From positions 26,671 through 60,468 of the forward strand of contig NVUT01000020.1 in assembly GCA_002733185.1 (NCBI GenBank): 33,798 nucleotides of DNA, given 5' to 3'. A program made the translations under genes and the position numbers. Below, piece after piece: positions 23,702-31,075 of the stretch. Source of the stretch: Flavobacterium sp. (lineage in GTDB: Bacteria; Bacteroidota; Bacteroidia; Flavobacteriales; Flavobacteriaceae). Positions within the stretch are counted from its first letter, which is position 1, and every line of letters begins with the position of its first letter. The notes under the pieces are model-generated. The model ran no database searches. It was not told the origin of the DNA and saw nothing but the letters and a program-made list of their open reading frames with translations.

Positions 23702-23988
23702 TGACTAATTATAAACTAAGTAATTTAGCGAAACAAGACTTAATAAGAATTCATAAATACGGAGTTGAAAAATTTGGAATGACTCAAGCTGATAAATATT
23801 TCGACTCTTTCTTTGAGAACTTTGATATTATAGCTGAAAATCCATTTTATTTTGAATCTGTAGATTACATAAAAAATGGATATAGACGTTGTGTTTCAGG
23901 CTCTGATAGTATTTATTACAAAGTGAATAATAATATCGTGGAAATTATGGCAATAATTGGAAAACAAGATTTGAAAAATATTCTCTAA
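23701..23988 (+). CDS. parE: ParE/RelE-superfamily toxin
   Basis: The 95-aa protein starts YKLSNLAKQDLIRIHKYGVEKFGMTQADKYFDSFFENFDIIAENPFYF and continues GYRRCVSGSDSIYYKVNNNIVEIMAIIGKQD. This is the usual ParE-type order of helices and beta strands, with an Arg in the RRCV strand and a C-terminal IIGKQD. ParE toxins inhibit DNA gyrase, and RelE relatives cut mRNA; the choice here is not certain, but the ParD partner favours ParE. It overlaps the antitoxin stop by one base. Confidence 0.87.
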   Translation: MTNYKLSNLAKQDLIRIHKYGVEKFGMTQADKYFDSFFENFDIIAENPFYFESVDYIKNGYRRCVSGSDSIYYKVNNNIVEIMAIIGKQDLKNIL

Positions 23989-24003
23989 TTTGAATATTAC
24001 AGT

Positions 24004-24135
24004 TGCCAACACCGTGTAAAATTCATTGCTAGTGCAAGCTTACTTACGAAAATCCTCGCGGATTTTCTATTCGGTTTGTATTTACTAAATTTGTTGCTTA
24101 ATCACGCAACGAAATCTTACACAAACACGTTGGCA
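24004..24135 (+). repeat. attC-like site 16
   Basis: R'' TGCCAAC, ACC, L'' GTGTAAAATTCATTGC; L' GCAACGAAATCTTACAC, AAACAC, R' GTTGGCA. A/C at positions 7 and 12 (one-base gap). Hairpin GAAAATCC-TCGC-GGATTTTC at 24048-24067. R'' AGTTGCCAAC matches the cassette 16 start GTTGGCAACT. Confidence 0.88.
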
Positions 24136-24169
24136 GTAATTAAACAAAACGCAATATTAACTTCAAAAA

Positions 24170-25066
24170 ATGACTTTTATATACATATTTATCGCACTTG
24201 CAATAATTGGTTTAATATCATTATTATATGAATCCACACCTTGGGCGAAAAAGAAATTAAAAAAATCTACTGACCTAAAAAATAAAAAAAATGAACTTGA
24301 AAAATTGAAAGAACCATTCAATCAACAAGTAAAAATTCTTGAAAATGAATTAGAAAAACTATATGAAACTCAATATAGTGTATTCTATATTGGTAAAGGC
24401 CCAAATAAAATTTGTTCTATTTGTAACGATGTGTTTTATGCTAAAGAATCGTATTATAATTATTGTGATGGTTGTTATGCTTATCCGAGTCATTCGAATA
24501 CTTATGAGGTTAGTAATGACGTAAAAGAATTATTACAATTGCGTTATAAATTTTCAATTCAAATTTCAGAAGATGAAAGATTTTTTTTGCGTAGCCTCAT
24601 CAACCCACTTTCAACCGAAGAACTAATAAACAGGTTAAACCCAAAAATGTCAAAAGAAGAAAAATTAAATCTTTTAGAACTTTTAGAACTACCATCAGGA
24701 AAAACTTTAAAAGATAAACTTCATTTGGAACACGATTTTAAATTCGATAATAAAACAAATATTTACAATAGATTGAGAACTCTTACAAAGACAGATGAAG
24801 AAAAAATCAAATTAATTAGAAAGAGGATAAACAACGAATTTATTAAAATGTCTTCAGATTTTACAAAAAACAACGAAACAGCGAAAAAAGAGTTAATAAA
24901 ATCTTTTGAAATCCCATTGATTAAGATTAGCGAAATTGATAGCCTAATAAATAATCTCGAAAGTAATGAATTTTCAAAAAGTAATACAAATTTGAATTCA
25001 GTTGAATCGATTACTAAAACCATAGTAAACAAAATAGAATCAAAATATTTAAATAGAAGAATTTAA
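24170..25066 (+). CDS. Membrane-anchored zinc-ribbon-like protein, unknown function
   Basis: The 298-aa protein starts with one hydrophobic segment (FIYIFIALAIIGLISLLYES). A Lys/Glu-rich coiled-coil-like stretch follows (KKNELEKLKEPFNQQVKILENELEKLYE), then a CSIC...CDGC cluster near residues 82-103 that should bind zinc. The C-terminal 170 residues are helical, with MSKEEKLNLLELLELPSG and a repeated charged pattern. No family is recognised. It is the first of two genes in the 2.2 kb cassette 17 and probably works with the second at the membrane. Confidence 0.68.
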   Translation: MTFIYIFIALAIIGLISLLYESTPWAKKKLKKSTDLKNKKNELEKLKEPFNQQVKILENELEKLYETQYSVFYIGKGPNKICSICNDVFYAKESYYNYCDGCYAYPSHSNTYEVSNDVKELLQLRYKFSIQISEDERFFLRSLINPLSTEELINRLNPKMSKEEKLNLLELLELPSGKTLKDKLHLEHDFKFDNKTNIYNRLRTLTKTDEEKIKLIRKRINNEFIKMSSDFTKNNETAKKELIKSFEIPLIKISEIDSLINNLESNEFSKSNTNLNSVESITKTIVNKIESKYLNRRI

Positions 25067-25130
25067 GACAATTTTAAAATTGCAGGTTATAAAACCTATA
25101 TGTATAATTCAAATACGCAACAATCTAAAA

Positions 25131-26182
25131 ATGAATAAAAAAGAAACTTTAAAAAAAGCAATAACGCTAATGAATATTGACTTGTTAGATGTCATTTTAG
25201 ACAATGATGAAGCATATATGGAAGTTTCTAAAGATTTGTTTATTAAAACTTTGAGCAAGGAATTTGATGTATTAAAAAAACAAGGAGTAACTAAATTTGA
25301 GAAAGTATCAAAAGGCACTTGTAACAAGTGCTATAAAGGTTGCAATGGTTATACTTTTTTGACAAAAAACAATGATTATTTAGATTTACTATTTAAAGAG
25401 AAAAATAATGAAATCGTAGATTTATTTAGATGTAGTGATTTTAAAAATGAGGAAAGTCTAATTAAGAAAAATTGTATTTATTTTAGGTTCAAAAAAGACG
25501 AAAGTAAAAACTACAATCCTTCATCTTATATTTTTTCACTTCAAGAACAAGTAGAAGTTGCTGTTGATAAATTTGAGAAATTTGAAAACAAGATAACAGA
25601 TATTGTGGACTTTGTTTGTTGGTTTAAAGAAAATAAAAAATTACATAATTCTGTAAAGGATTTACATTGGGATTATAATTTTGTTTGGTCTTTTTTGTCA
25701 ATTTATGTAACAATTGAGAATTTTAACGAATTAGCAGAAAATCATAATTCTGCTAAAAAAGCACTTGCCGAATTTGACAATTCAAACGAAAAATCAATAA
25801 TAGATTGGTTAATAAAATATGAGAAAAGTAATTTACGATTTTCAAGTGGTTATGAAAAAACAGAATCTTGGGAAAAGACAAATTTAATTCTCTTTAAAAA
25901 CGGAGAAACATTTTTTGAAACTGGCGGAGAAATAAAGTTATTTAATAATGTTTTAGTAGATATTACTGATTGTAAAGAATCAATTGAGTTTTCAGACTTA
26001 TTCAGTAAACATTATTGGGAATTTGAGAAAAAGTATGCACCAACGAAAAAACTATTTGAACTCTACGGAGATTTTGAAATTGAATTATCCGAATATTTGT
26101 CTGCTCGTGGTTTGTATTCTGACATTCTGAAAAAGTATAATATTAAACCGAAAGAAAAAATAACTACTGCCAACACCGTATA
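25131..26182 (+). CDS. Cysteine-containing protein of unknown function
   Basis: I prefer ATG 25131 (350 aa) to the track start at 25080, since it begins with an ordinary MNKKETLKKAITLMNIDLLDVILDND. A CNKCYKGCNGYTFL cluster and later CSDF and NCIYF cysteines could form a metal site. The second half (HWDYNFVWSFLSIYVTIENFNELAENHNSAKKALAEFDN...) is helical and aromatic-rich. No family is recognised. The last residues (TTANTV) and the stop are encoded by attC site 17, as in the exonuclease and GNAT genes. It lies 64 nt downstream of the zinc-ribbon protein gene in the same cassette. Confidence 0.65.
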
Positions 26183-26299
26183 AAATTAATTGCTGGTTTT
26201 AGCCAATTTACGAAAGTCCTCGCGGACTTTCTATCTGTGATTTATTTACTAACTTTAGTGCTTAAAACACGCAACTAATCTTATACAAGCACGTTGTAA
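26168..26299 (+). repeat. attC-like site 17
   Basis: R'' TGCCAAC, ACC, L'' GTATAAAATTAATTGC; L' GCAACTAATCTTATAC, AAGCAC, R' GTTGTAA. A/C at positions 7 and 12. Hairpin GAAAGTCC-TCGC-GGACTTTC at 26212-26231 is compensated relative to sites 4, 13 and 16. R'' TACTGCCAAC matches the cassette 17 start GTTGGCAGTA. Confidence 0.88.
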
Positions 26300-26345
26300 C
26301 ACATACCTCTGAAAATTTCAAATTTCAAGAAAATAATTATAAATC

Positions 26346-26376
26346 TTTGAAAATAGTAACTTTTAAGTTACCTTTG
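26346..26376 (+). promoter_or_regulatory. Promoter and operator of the HigB/HigA-like pair
   Basis: TTTG (26346-26349), exactly 19 bp, TACCTTTG (26369-26376) matches the Bacteroidota consensus TTTG-N19-TAnnTTTG. The ATG at 26382 lies about where transcription should start, so the message is probably leaderless. GTAACTT-TT-AAGTTAC (26356-26371) is a perfect 7-bp inverted repeat overlapping the -7 box, a likely binding site for the HigA-like repressor. Confidence 0.7.
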
Positions 26377-26381
26377 TCAGA

Positions 26382-26726
26382 ATGGAAAAGGTCAGACAAG
26401 TAATTGCATATAAGCATCACTTTGAAGAATTCTTACTCGCTCAACCGATTAAAGTTCAAGATAAGATTTACAAAGTGATTGAAATAATCGAAACATACGA
26501 AAGAGTACCTTCGAATTATCTGAAAGCAATAACAGGAACAAAAAGACTTTACGAAGCTAGAATTAAATTGGGCTCGAATATTTGGCGTGTTTTTTGCTTT
26601 TTTGACAAAGGAAAACTTGTAATCTTATTAAACGGATTTACAAAAAAGACACAGAAAACTCCGAAAAAAGAAATTAACAAAGCCATTAAATTAATGAATT
26701 CATATTATGAAGACAAAAACAAATAA
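26382..26726 (+). CDS. higB: HigB-like toxin (RelE superfamily, Gp49-type)
   Basis: The 114-aa protein matches the HigB/Gp49 pattern: HFEEFLLAQPIKVQDKIYKVIEIIETYERVPSNYLKAITGTKRLYEARIKLGSNIWRVFCFFDKGKLVILLNGFTKKTQKTPKKEINKAIKLM. The YEARI...IWRVFCFFD...ILLNGFTKKTQKTP core is highly typical. Such toxins cleave mRNA on the ribosome. The toxin gene comes before the antitoxin gene, the usual HigBA order. It has its own strong promoter and makes up cassette 18 with the next gene. Confidence 0.92.
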   Translation: MEKVRQVIAYKHHFEEFLLAQPIKVQDKIYKVIEIIETYERVPSNYLKAITGTKRLYEARIKLGSNIWRVFCFFDKGKLVILLNGFTKKTQKTPKKEINKAIKLMNSYYEDKNK

Positions 26727-26727
26727 A

Positions 26728-27018
26728 ATGGAAACTAAAAGTTGGAAAGACATTAAGGATTCTGTTTACGGAAAAAAAGGAACAGAACGCAGAGATGAAC
26801 TTGAAAGGGATTTTGGATCATTTAAAATTGGATTGCTTTTAAGAAATGCAAGAGAAGAAAAAAATATGACTCAAAAACAACTTGGTGAATTAGTTGATAA
26901 AAAGCGGACTTATATTTCTCGTGTGGAAAATAATGGGAGTAATCTGACTTTAAAAACCTTATTTGACATCGTAGAAAAAGGTCTTGGAGGAAAAGTAAAC
27001 ATATCTATCGAAATCTAA
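26728..27018 (+). CDS. higA: HigA-like HTH antitoxin
   Basis: The protein has an XRE-type helix-turn-helix: FKIGLLLRNAREEKNMTQKQLGELVDKKRTYISRVENNGSNLTLKTLFDIVEKGLGG. It should bind the upstream toxin and repress the operon through the palindrome at the promoter. ATG 26728, one base after the toxin stop, gives 96 aa (METKSWKDIKD...). The track start at 26707 would overlap the toxin by 20 nt and is possible. The stop lies 11 nt before attC site 18. Confidence 0.9.
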   Translation: METKSWKDIKDSVYGKKGTERRDELERDFGSFKIGLLLRNAREEKNMTQKQLGELVDKKRTYISRVENNGSNLTLKTLFDIVEKGLGGKVNISIEI

Positions 27019-27028
27019 AAAGTACGTG

Positions 27029-27158
27029 TTACAACAACGTATAAACTCCATAAGGATTACTTTGGTTAATTGGAAAATTCTGTTTTATAGAAACTTTTTT
27101 CAAAACTGAAAATTCCGTAAAACAAATCCCTTACGGAAGCTTATACAAACCGTTACCT
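27029..27158 (+). repeat. attC-like site 18
   Basis: R'' TTACAAC, AAC, L'' GTATAAACTCCATAAGG; L' CCTTACGGAAGCTTATAC, AAACC, R' GTTACCT. A/C at positions 7 and 12. The centre can pair GAAAATTC...GAAAATTCCG-type strands weakly. R'' GTGTTACAAC matches the cassette 18 start GTTGTAACAC. Confidence 0.87.
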
Positions 27159-27181
27159 GCAAGCTGAAAAGCCAGCCGCAC

Positions 27182-27243
27182 AAACAGCACATTTATTTTT
27201 TGCCGAACACACCAACCAACGCTGAAAAATAAAAGAGCTGTTT
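27182..27243 (+). repeat. Covarying hairpin, copy 3 (5' flank of R-M module 2)
   Basis: The outer stem AAACAGC/GCTGTTT is perfect, then the ACA/AGA-type internal loop, then TTTATTTTT/AAAAATAAA. The loop contains CCAACGCT. Compared with copy 1 the outer stem changed on both sides, indicating selection for pairing. The bases before it (GTTACCTGCAAGC, CCAGCCGCAC) are shared with the start of cassette 2. Confidence 0.6.
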
Positions 27244-27296
27244 CTTTCCACCGCAAAAAAAACGAACAACTTGATATAAAATTCGCAAATTATAAT

Positions 27297-27304
27297 TACA
27301 TTTG
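27297..27304 (+). promoter_or_regulatory. Probable -7 box (TACATTTG) of R-M module 2
   Basis: TACATTTG fits TAnnTTTG and lies 36 nt before the ATG at 27341. A TTG is found 23 bp upstream (27271), somewhat farther than the usual 19-21. It is a candidate promoter of the four-gene operon. Confidence 0.45.
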
Positions 27305-27340
27305 CTAAAATTAGGTCAACTTGACTTTAAAACAAAAAAA

Positions 27341-27673
27341 ATGGTAGGTTTCGGACAATTCATAAAAAACGAACGAGAAAAACGAGAATGGACACAGACT
27401 GAATTTGGAAATCAAATAGGTATAAATACTAGTGCAATTTGCCGAATTGAAAATGGAACACAAAAATTCAGCATATCAAAACTTGAAAAACTTTCTCAAA
27501 TATTAAAAGTTGACAATCAAAAAATCAATGATTTATTTTTTGCGGACAAATTTGCAAAAGAAGCTTTTAAATATAAATGTTCAGAATCAGTTTTTTCAGT
27601 TGCTGAAGACAATGCCACTTATTTGAGAAATATCAACACAAAACAAGGAATATTAAATTTTGAAAATGAATAG
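27341..27673 (+). CDS. XRE-type HTH protein, probable R-M controller
   Basis: The protein (110 aa from ATG 27341; the track's 27302 TTG start is less likely) contains a helix-turn-helix of the XRE type: FGQFIKNEREKREWTQTEFGNQIGINTSAICRIENGTQKFSISKLEKLSQILKV. A ~45-residue tail follows (FADKFAKEAFKYKCSESVFSVAEDNATYL). Small HTH proteins at the head of R-M operons (C proteins) time expression so that methylation precedes cleavage. That role is inferred from position. The last eight bases overlap the next gene's start at 27666, so translation is coupled. Confidence 0.82.
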   Translation: MVGFGQFIKNEREKREWTQTEFGNQIGINTSAICRIENGTQKFSISKLEKLSQILKVDNQKINDLFFADKFAKEAFKYKCSESVFSVAEDNATYLRNINTKQGILNFENE

Positions 27674-28736
27674 AAAATTAACCGCAATCGACTTATTCTC
27701 TGGATGCGGAGGATTCTCTTATGGATTCCAACAAGCTGGATTCCACGTAATTTTAGGTGTTGATAATACAGAAGTAGCCTTAAAAACATTTGAGAAAAAT
27801 CATAATGATTCTAAAACACTTCTTTTAGACTTGCACGAAGATAATTCAATAGATAAAATTGTAGAATCAAAAGGAAAGCATAAAGTAGATGTTATAATCG
27901 CTGGACCACCTTGTCAAGGTTTCTCTTTGACTGGAGCAAGAAATGAAAATGACGAAAGAAACACACTTTTTAATGCTGTATTCAAACTTGCTAAAAAGGT
28001 AAATCCAAAAGCAATAATAATCGAAAATGTTCCAGGATTACTTAATTTGTATAAAGGAAAAGCAAAAAAAGAAATAATCGAACTTTGCGAAGAGATGGGA
28101 TATAATTGTAATCCTAAACTATTATACGCACCAGATTACGGAGTTCCGCAGATTAGAAAACGAGTATTTTTTGTTGCAATAAAAAAAGAATTAGGAGTAT
28201 TTGAATTTCCAGAAAAAACTCATAAGCCCGAAGAATATATTGGTTGTAAAGATGCTATTGGAGACTTACCAAATTTAGTCAGCGATTTAGGAAATGAAGA
28301 ATTACTTTATGACAAAAAAGCTTCTAGCGAATATCAAAAAACAATGAGAAATGGTAACAAGGTTATAAAAAACCATCTTGGAACACAACATACTGAACAC
28401 GTTATAAATGTTATTTCACAAGTTCCAGAAGGTGGAAATCATAAAGATTTACCACCAGGAGTTGGAGATTCTAGAAAATTCAATGAAGCTTGGACTAGAT
28501 ACCATAGTAAAAGACCTTCCAAAACAATAGATACTGGTCATAGAAATCACTTCCACTACAAATGGAACAGAGTTCCTAGTGTAAGAGAAAATGCGAGATT
28601 GCAATCATTTCCTGACGAGTTTATCTTTTTGGGTAATAAAACCCAACAATACAGACAAGTTGGAAATGCTGTACCACCATTGCTAGGAAAAGTTCTTGGC
28701 ACTCACCTGATAAACTATTTGAAAGATGAAGATTAA
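27666..28736 (+). CDS. DNA (cytosine-5) methyltransferase 1 of R-M module 2
   Basis: All key motifs are present: I (AIDLFSGCGGFSYGF), IV (AGPPCQGFSLTGAR, catalytic Cys near 82), VI (ENVPGLL), VIII (GVPQIRKRVFF), the variable target-recognition region, IX (VRENARLQSFPDEF) and X (YRQVGNAVPPLLGK). At 356 aa from ATG 27666 it is a complete, compact enzyme; the upstream TTG at 27660 is a less likely start. It overlaps the HTH gene by 8 nt and the second methyltransferase by 11 nt. Two C5 methyltransferases before one nuclease commonly mean a target that is asymmetric or needs one enzyme per strand. Confidence 0.94.
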   Translation: MNRKLTAIDLFSGCGGFSYGFQQAGFHVILGVDNTEVALKTFEKNHNDSKTLLLDLHEDNSIDKIVESKGKHKVDVIIAGPPCQGFSLTGARNENDERNTLFNAVFKLAKKVNPKAIIIENVPGLLNLYKGKAKKEIIELCEEMGYNCNPKLLYAPDYGVPQIRKRVFFVAIKKELGVFEFPEKTHKPEEYIGCKDAIGDLPNLVSDLGNEELLYDKKASSEYQKTMRNGNKVIKNHLGTQHTEHVINVISQVPEGGNHKDLPPGVGDSRKFNEAWTRYHSKRPSKTIDTGHRNHFHYKWNRVPSVRENARLQSFPDEFIFLGNKTQQYRQVGNAVPPLLGKVLGTHLINYLKDED

Positions 28737-29985
28737 TGTAATTGACTTATTCGCAGGTTGTGGTGGATTAACGGACGGATTCCTTCAAACAGGAAAGTAC
28801 AATACTTTAGCAGCTGTTGATTGGGAATTCCCAACGGTTCAAACTCTTAAAAAGAGATTGAGTACAAAATGGAATTATGATTTAGACCGCAATAACATAA
28901 TACATTTCGACATTCAAAGAACAGAGGAGTTAATTAATGGCTTTGAAGATTCAAAATTTGGGAAAAGTGAAGGTCTTGATAAAATCGTAGGAGATAAAAA
29001 TGTAGACTTAATTGTTGGAGGTCCACCTTGTCAAGCATATTCAATTGCAGGAAGGGTTCGGGATGAAAATGGTATGCAAGATGATTATCGTAACTATTTA
29101 TTTGAGAGTTATGTAAAAATGGTTAATCATTTTCAACCAAAAGCATTTGTTTTTGAAAATGTAGAAGGTATTCTTTCAGCAAAACCAGGTGGAATATCAA
29201 TTGTAAAAAGAGTAAGAAAAGCTTTTGAAAAAATCGGTTATGAAACAACTGAAAACTTAAGGGAAAATGCGTTGTTCGACACATCATATTATAATGTTCC
29301 GCAAAAAAGAAAAAGAGTTATAATTTTTGGCGTACAAAAAAATAAAGATAGCACAGAACAAGTTCGCAAGTTTTACTCGCTTATGAAGCAAAAAGCAAGT
29401 GTAGAACCTATGAATTCTAAAATAGCTTTTGAAAACTTACCGAAAATTTATCCATCAAAATTAAACCCTAAACACTCACATTCAGTAAAACTAAATGGTG
29501 TCGCTTTACCAAAAAACCACGAACCAAGAATGCACAGTGAGAGAGATATTGAAATTTTTAAAATGCTAACAGAAGATATTTTAAGTGGAACTGAAAAATA
29601 TATTTCAAGTAAAGCTCTAATTCAATTATATAAAGAAAAAACTGGTAAAGATTCTAAATTTCATAAATATCACGTAATAAGAGAAGATAAACCAAGTAAT
29701 ACAATTCCTGCTCATTTATACAAAGATGGTTTAAGACATATTCATCCAGACCCAAACCAAGCTCGTACAATTACAGTTCGAGAAGCTGCTAGAATACAAA
29801 CTTTTGATGATGAATTTGAATTTTTAGGTTCTAGAGGAGACCAATATAAAATGATTGGAAATGCTGTTCCTCCTCATTTTTCTAAAGTAATTGCAGAAAC
29901 AGTCTCTGATATTTTAAATAATTCACATATTCCTTTCACTCTTAAAACAGGACTTTTTAGTCGTGAATTAGTAAACCAGATTTAA
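28726..29985 (+). CDS. DNA (cytosine-5) methyltransferase 2 of R-M module 2
   Basis: A second full C5 methyltransferase of 419 aa: I (VIDLFAGCGGLTDGF), IV (GGPPCQAYSIAGR), VI (ENVEGIL), VIII (NVPQKRKRVIIFG), IX (VREAARIQTFDDEF) and X (YKMIGNAVPPHFSK). It differs from the preceding enzyme throughout the recognition region (residues ~200-340), so the two probably methylate different strands or sequences. It overlaps the upstream gene by 11 nt and is 4 nt from the nuclease gene, a layout implying one mRNA. Confidence 0.94.
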   Translation: MKINVIDLFAGCGGLTDGFLQTGKYNTLAAVDWEFPTVQTLKKRLSTKWNYDLDRNNIIHFDIQRTEELINGFEDSKFGKSEGLDKIVGDKNVDLIVGGPPCQAYSIAGRVRDENGMQDDYRNYLFESYVKMVNHFQPKAFVFENVEGILSAKPGGISIVKRVRKAFEKIGYETTENLRENALFDTSYYNVPQKRKRVIIFGVQKNKDSTEQVRKFYSLMKQKASVEPMNSKIAFENLPKIYPSKLNPKHSHSVKLNGVALPKNHEPRMHSERDIEIFKMLTEDILSGTEKYISSKALIQLYKEKTGKDSKFHKYHVIREDKPSNTIPAHLYKDGLRHIHPDPNQARTITVREAARIQTFDDEFEFLGSRGDQYKMIGNAVPPHFSKVIAETVSDILNNSHIPFTLKTGLFSRELVNQI

Positions 29986-29989
29986 ACCT

Positions 29990-30955
29990 ATGTTATACAC
30001 TCAAAATTTAGAAGAATTAATATTTAATAGACACGAAATTTTAGATACTGATGAACTAATTGTTTTATCTGGATATTTAGGCCCCAGACCAGTTGCAAGA
30101 TTGGAAGAATTACCTTTCAATTCTCGTGTAATTTATGGAATGTATGGTTCAGAAGGCATTCAAACAAGACTGCATAACTCACTAACTCGTATTCAAAATG
30201 AAGTTGAGAACCTAAATATTTTTTATTCTCAACTACCTGTTCATTCCAAATGTTATGTCTGGCGAAAACAAGGCCAAATAATTCACGCTCTTTTAGGTTC
30301 TGCAAATTTTTCGATTAATGGACTTACAACACCTTATCGGGAGATATTGGCGGAAACAACTAGAGACACTTTTAATCCGTTAAATGATTATTTGGGTCAC
30401 GTATTAAATAATTCAATTTCTTGTCTTGAGATAGGAGGACGTGGAATTCAAGAAGGCGTTGAGCCTGATGAAGCCAGTATTATGACACTTTTAATGGCCA
30501 ATGGACAAACACATAATGCCAGTGGATTAAATTGGGGCTATATGGCTAATGGACTTCCTTCTTTAAGACGAGGTATAGATGATGCTTGTATTCCAATAAG
30601 TATTGAACATATCAGACACTATCCTGAATTATTTCCACAAAAATTAACGGAAAGAGAACTTGTAGACGTAAGAGGTAGAAGACAAAGGTCAAATGAAGCT
30701 ATTGAATTAATTTGGGATGATGGAATTACAATGGAGGGTTTACTTGAAGGAACAAATAATGTGGATGGAATAGCTTATCCCAAACAAATAAGTTCATTTC
30801 CTGCAAAAAATGAAATGGGAGAATATTTAAGGCAAAGGCTGGGTGTGCCTTTAGGACAACCTGTTCAAAGACATCATCTAGATAGATATGGCAGAACTGA
30901 TATTACAGTTTCATTATTAGGAAACGGAATTTATAGTTGTGATTTTTCTGTTTGA
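29990..30955 (+). CDS. NgoFVII-like PLD-family restriction endonuclease
   Basis: This 321-aa protein carries a phospholipase-D-type nuclease motif, VHSKCYVW...HALLGSANFSING. The HxK lies near residues 85-87 and the GSANFS about 18 residues later. This is the arrangement in NgoFVII-family restriction enzymes, which dimerise to form one active site and cut without a metal ion. C-terminal RRGIDDACIPISIEHIRHYPELFP and the QPVQRHHLDRYGRTDITVSLLGNGIYSCDFSV end look like the DNA-recognition half. It is the last gene after two methyltransferases and is probably the cleaving partner. Recognition site unknown; NgoFVII itself cuts GCSGC. Confidence 0.82.
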   Translation: MLYTQNLEELIFNRHEILDTDELIVLSGYLGPRPVARLEELPFNSRVIYGMYGSEGIQTRLHNSLTRIQNEVENLNIFYSQLPVHSKCYVWRKQGQIIHALLGSANFSINGLTTPYREILAETTRDTFNPLNDYLGHVLNNSISCLEIGGRGIQEGVEPDEASIMTLLMANGQTHNASGLNWGYMANGLPSLRRGIDDACIPISIEHIRHYPELFPQKLTERELVDVRGRRQRSNEAIELIWDDGITMEGLLEGTNNVDGIAYPKQISSFPAKNEMGEYLRQRLGVPLGQPVQRHHLDRYGRTDITVSLLGNGIYSCDFSV

Positions 30956-30976
30956 CAAAATGCCAACGCTAAAAGC

Positions 30977-31035
30977 CATACACATTTACAATTCGCTACA
31001 GCCAACACACAAGCCCAAAATTGCAAAAGAGTATG
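30977..31035 (+). repeat. Covarying hairpin, copy 4 (3' flank of R-M module 2)
   Basis: The outer stem CATAC/GTATG, the ACA/AGA internal loop and the inner TTTACAATT/AATTGCAAA stem have sequences unlike copies 1-3 but the same layout. GCCAACGCT lies on both sides (30962, 31041). The stretch 30956-31296 holds only this hairpin and attC site 19. Confidence 0.55.
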
Positions 31036-31075
31036 TCTTTGCCAACGCTAGCTAGTTTGCGGAAGAAAGCCAGAC

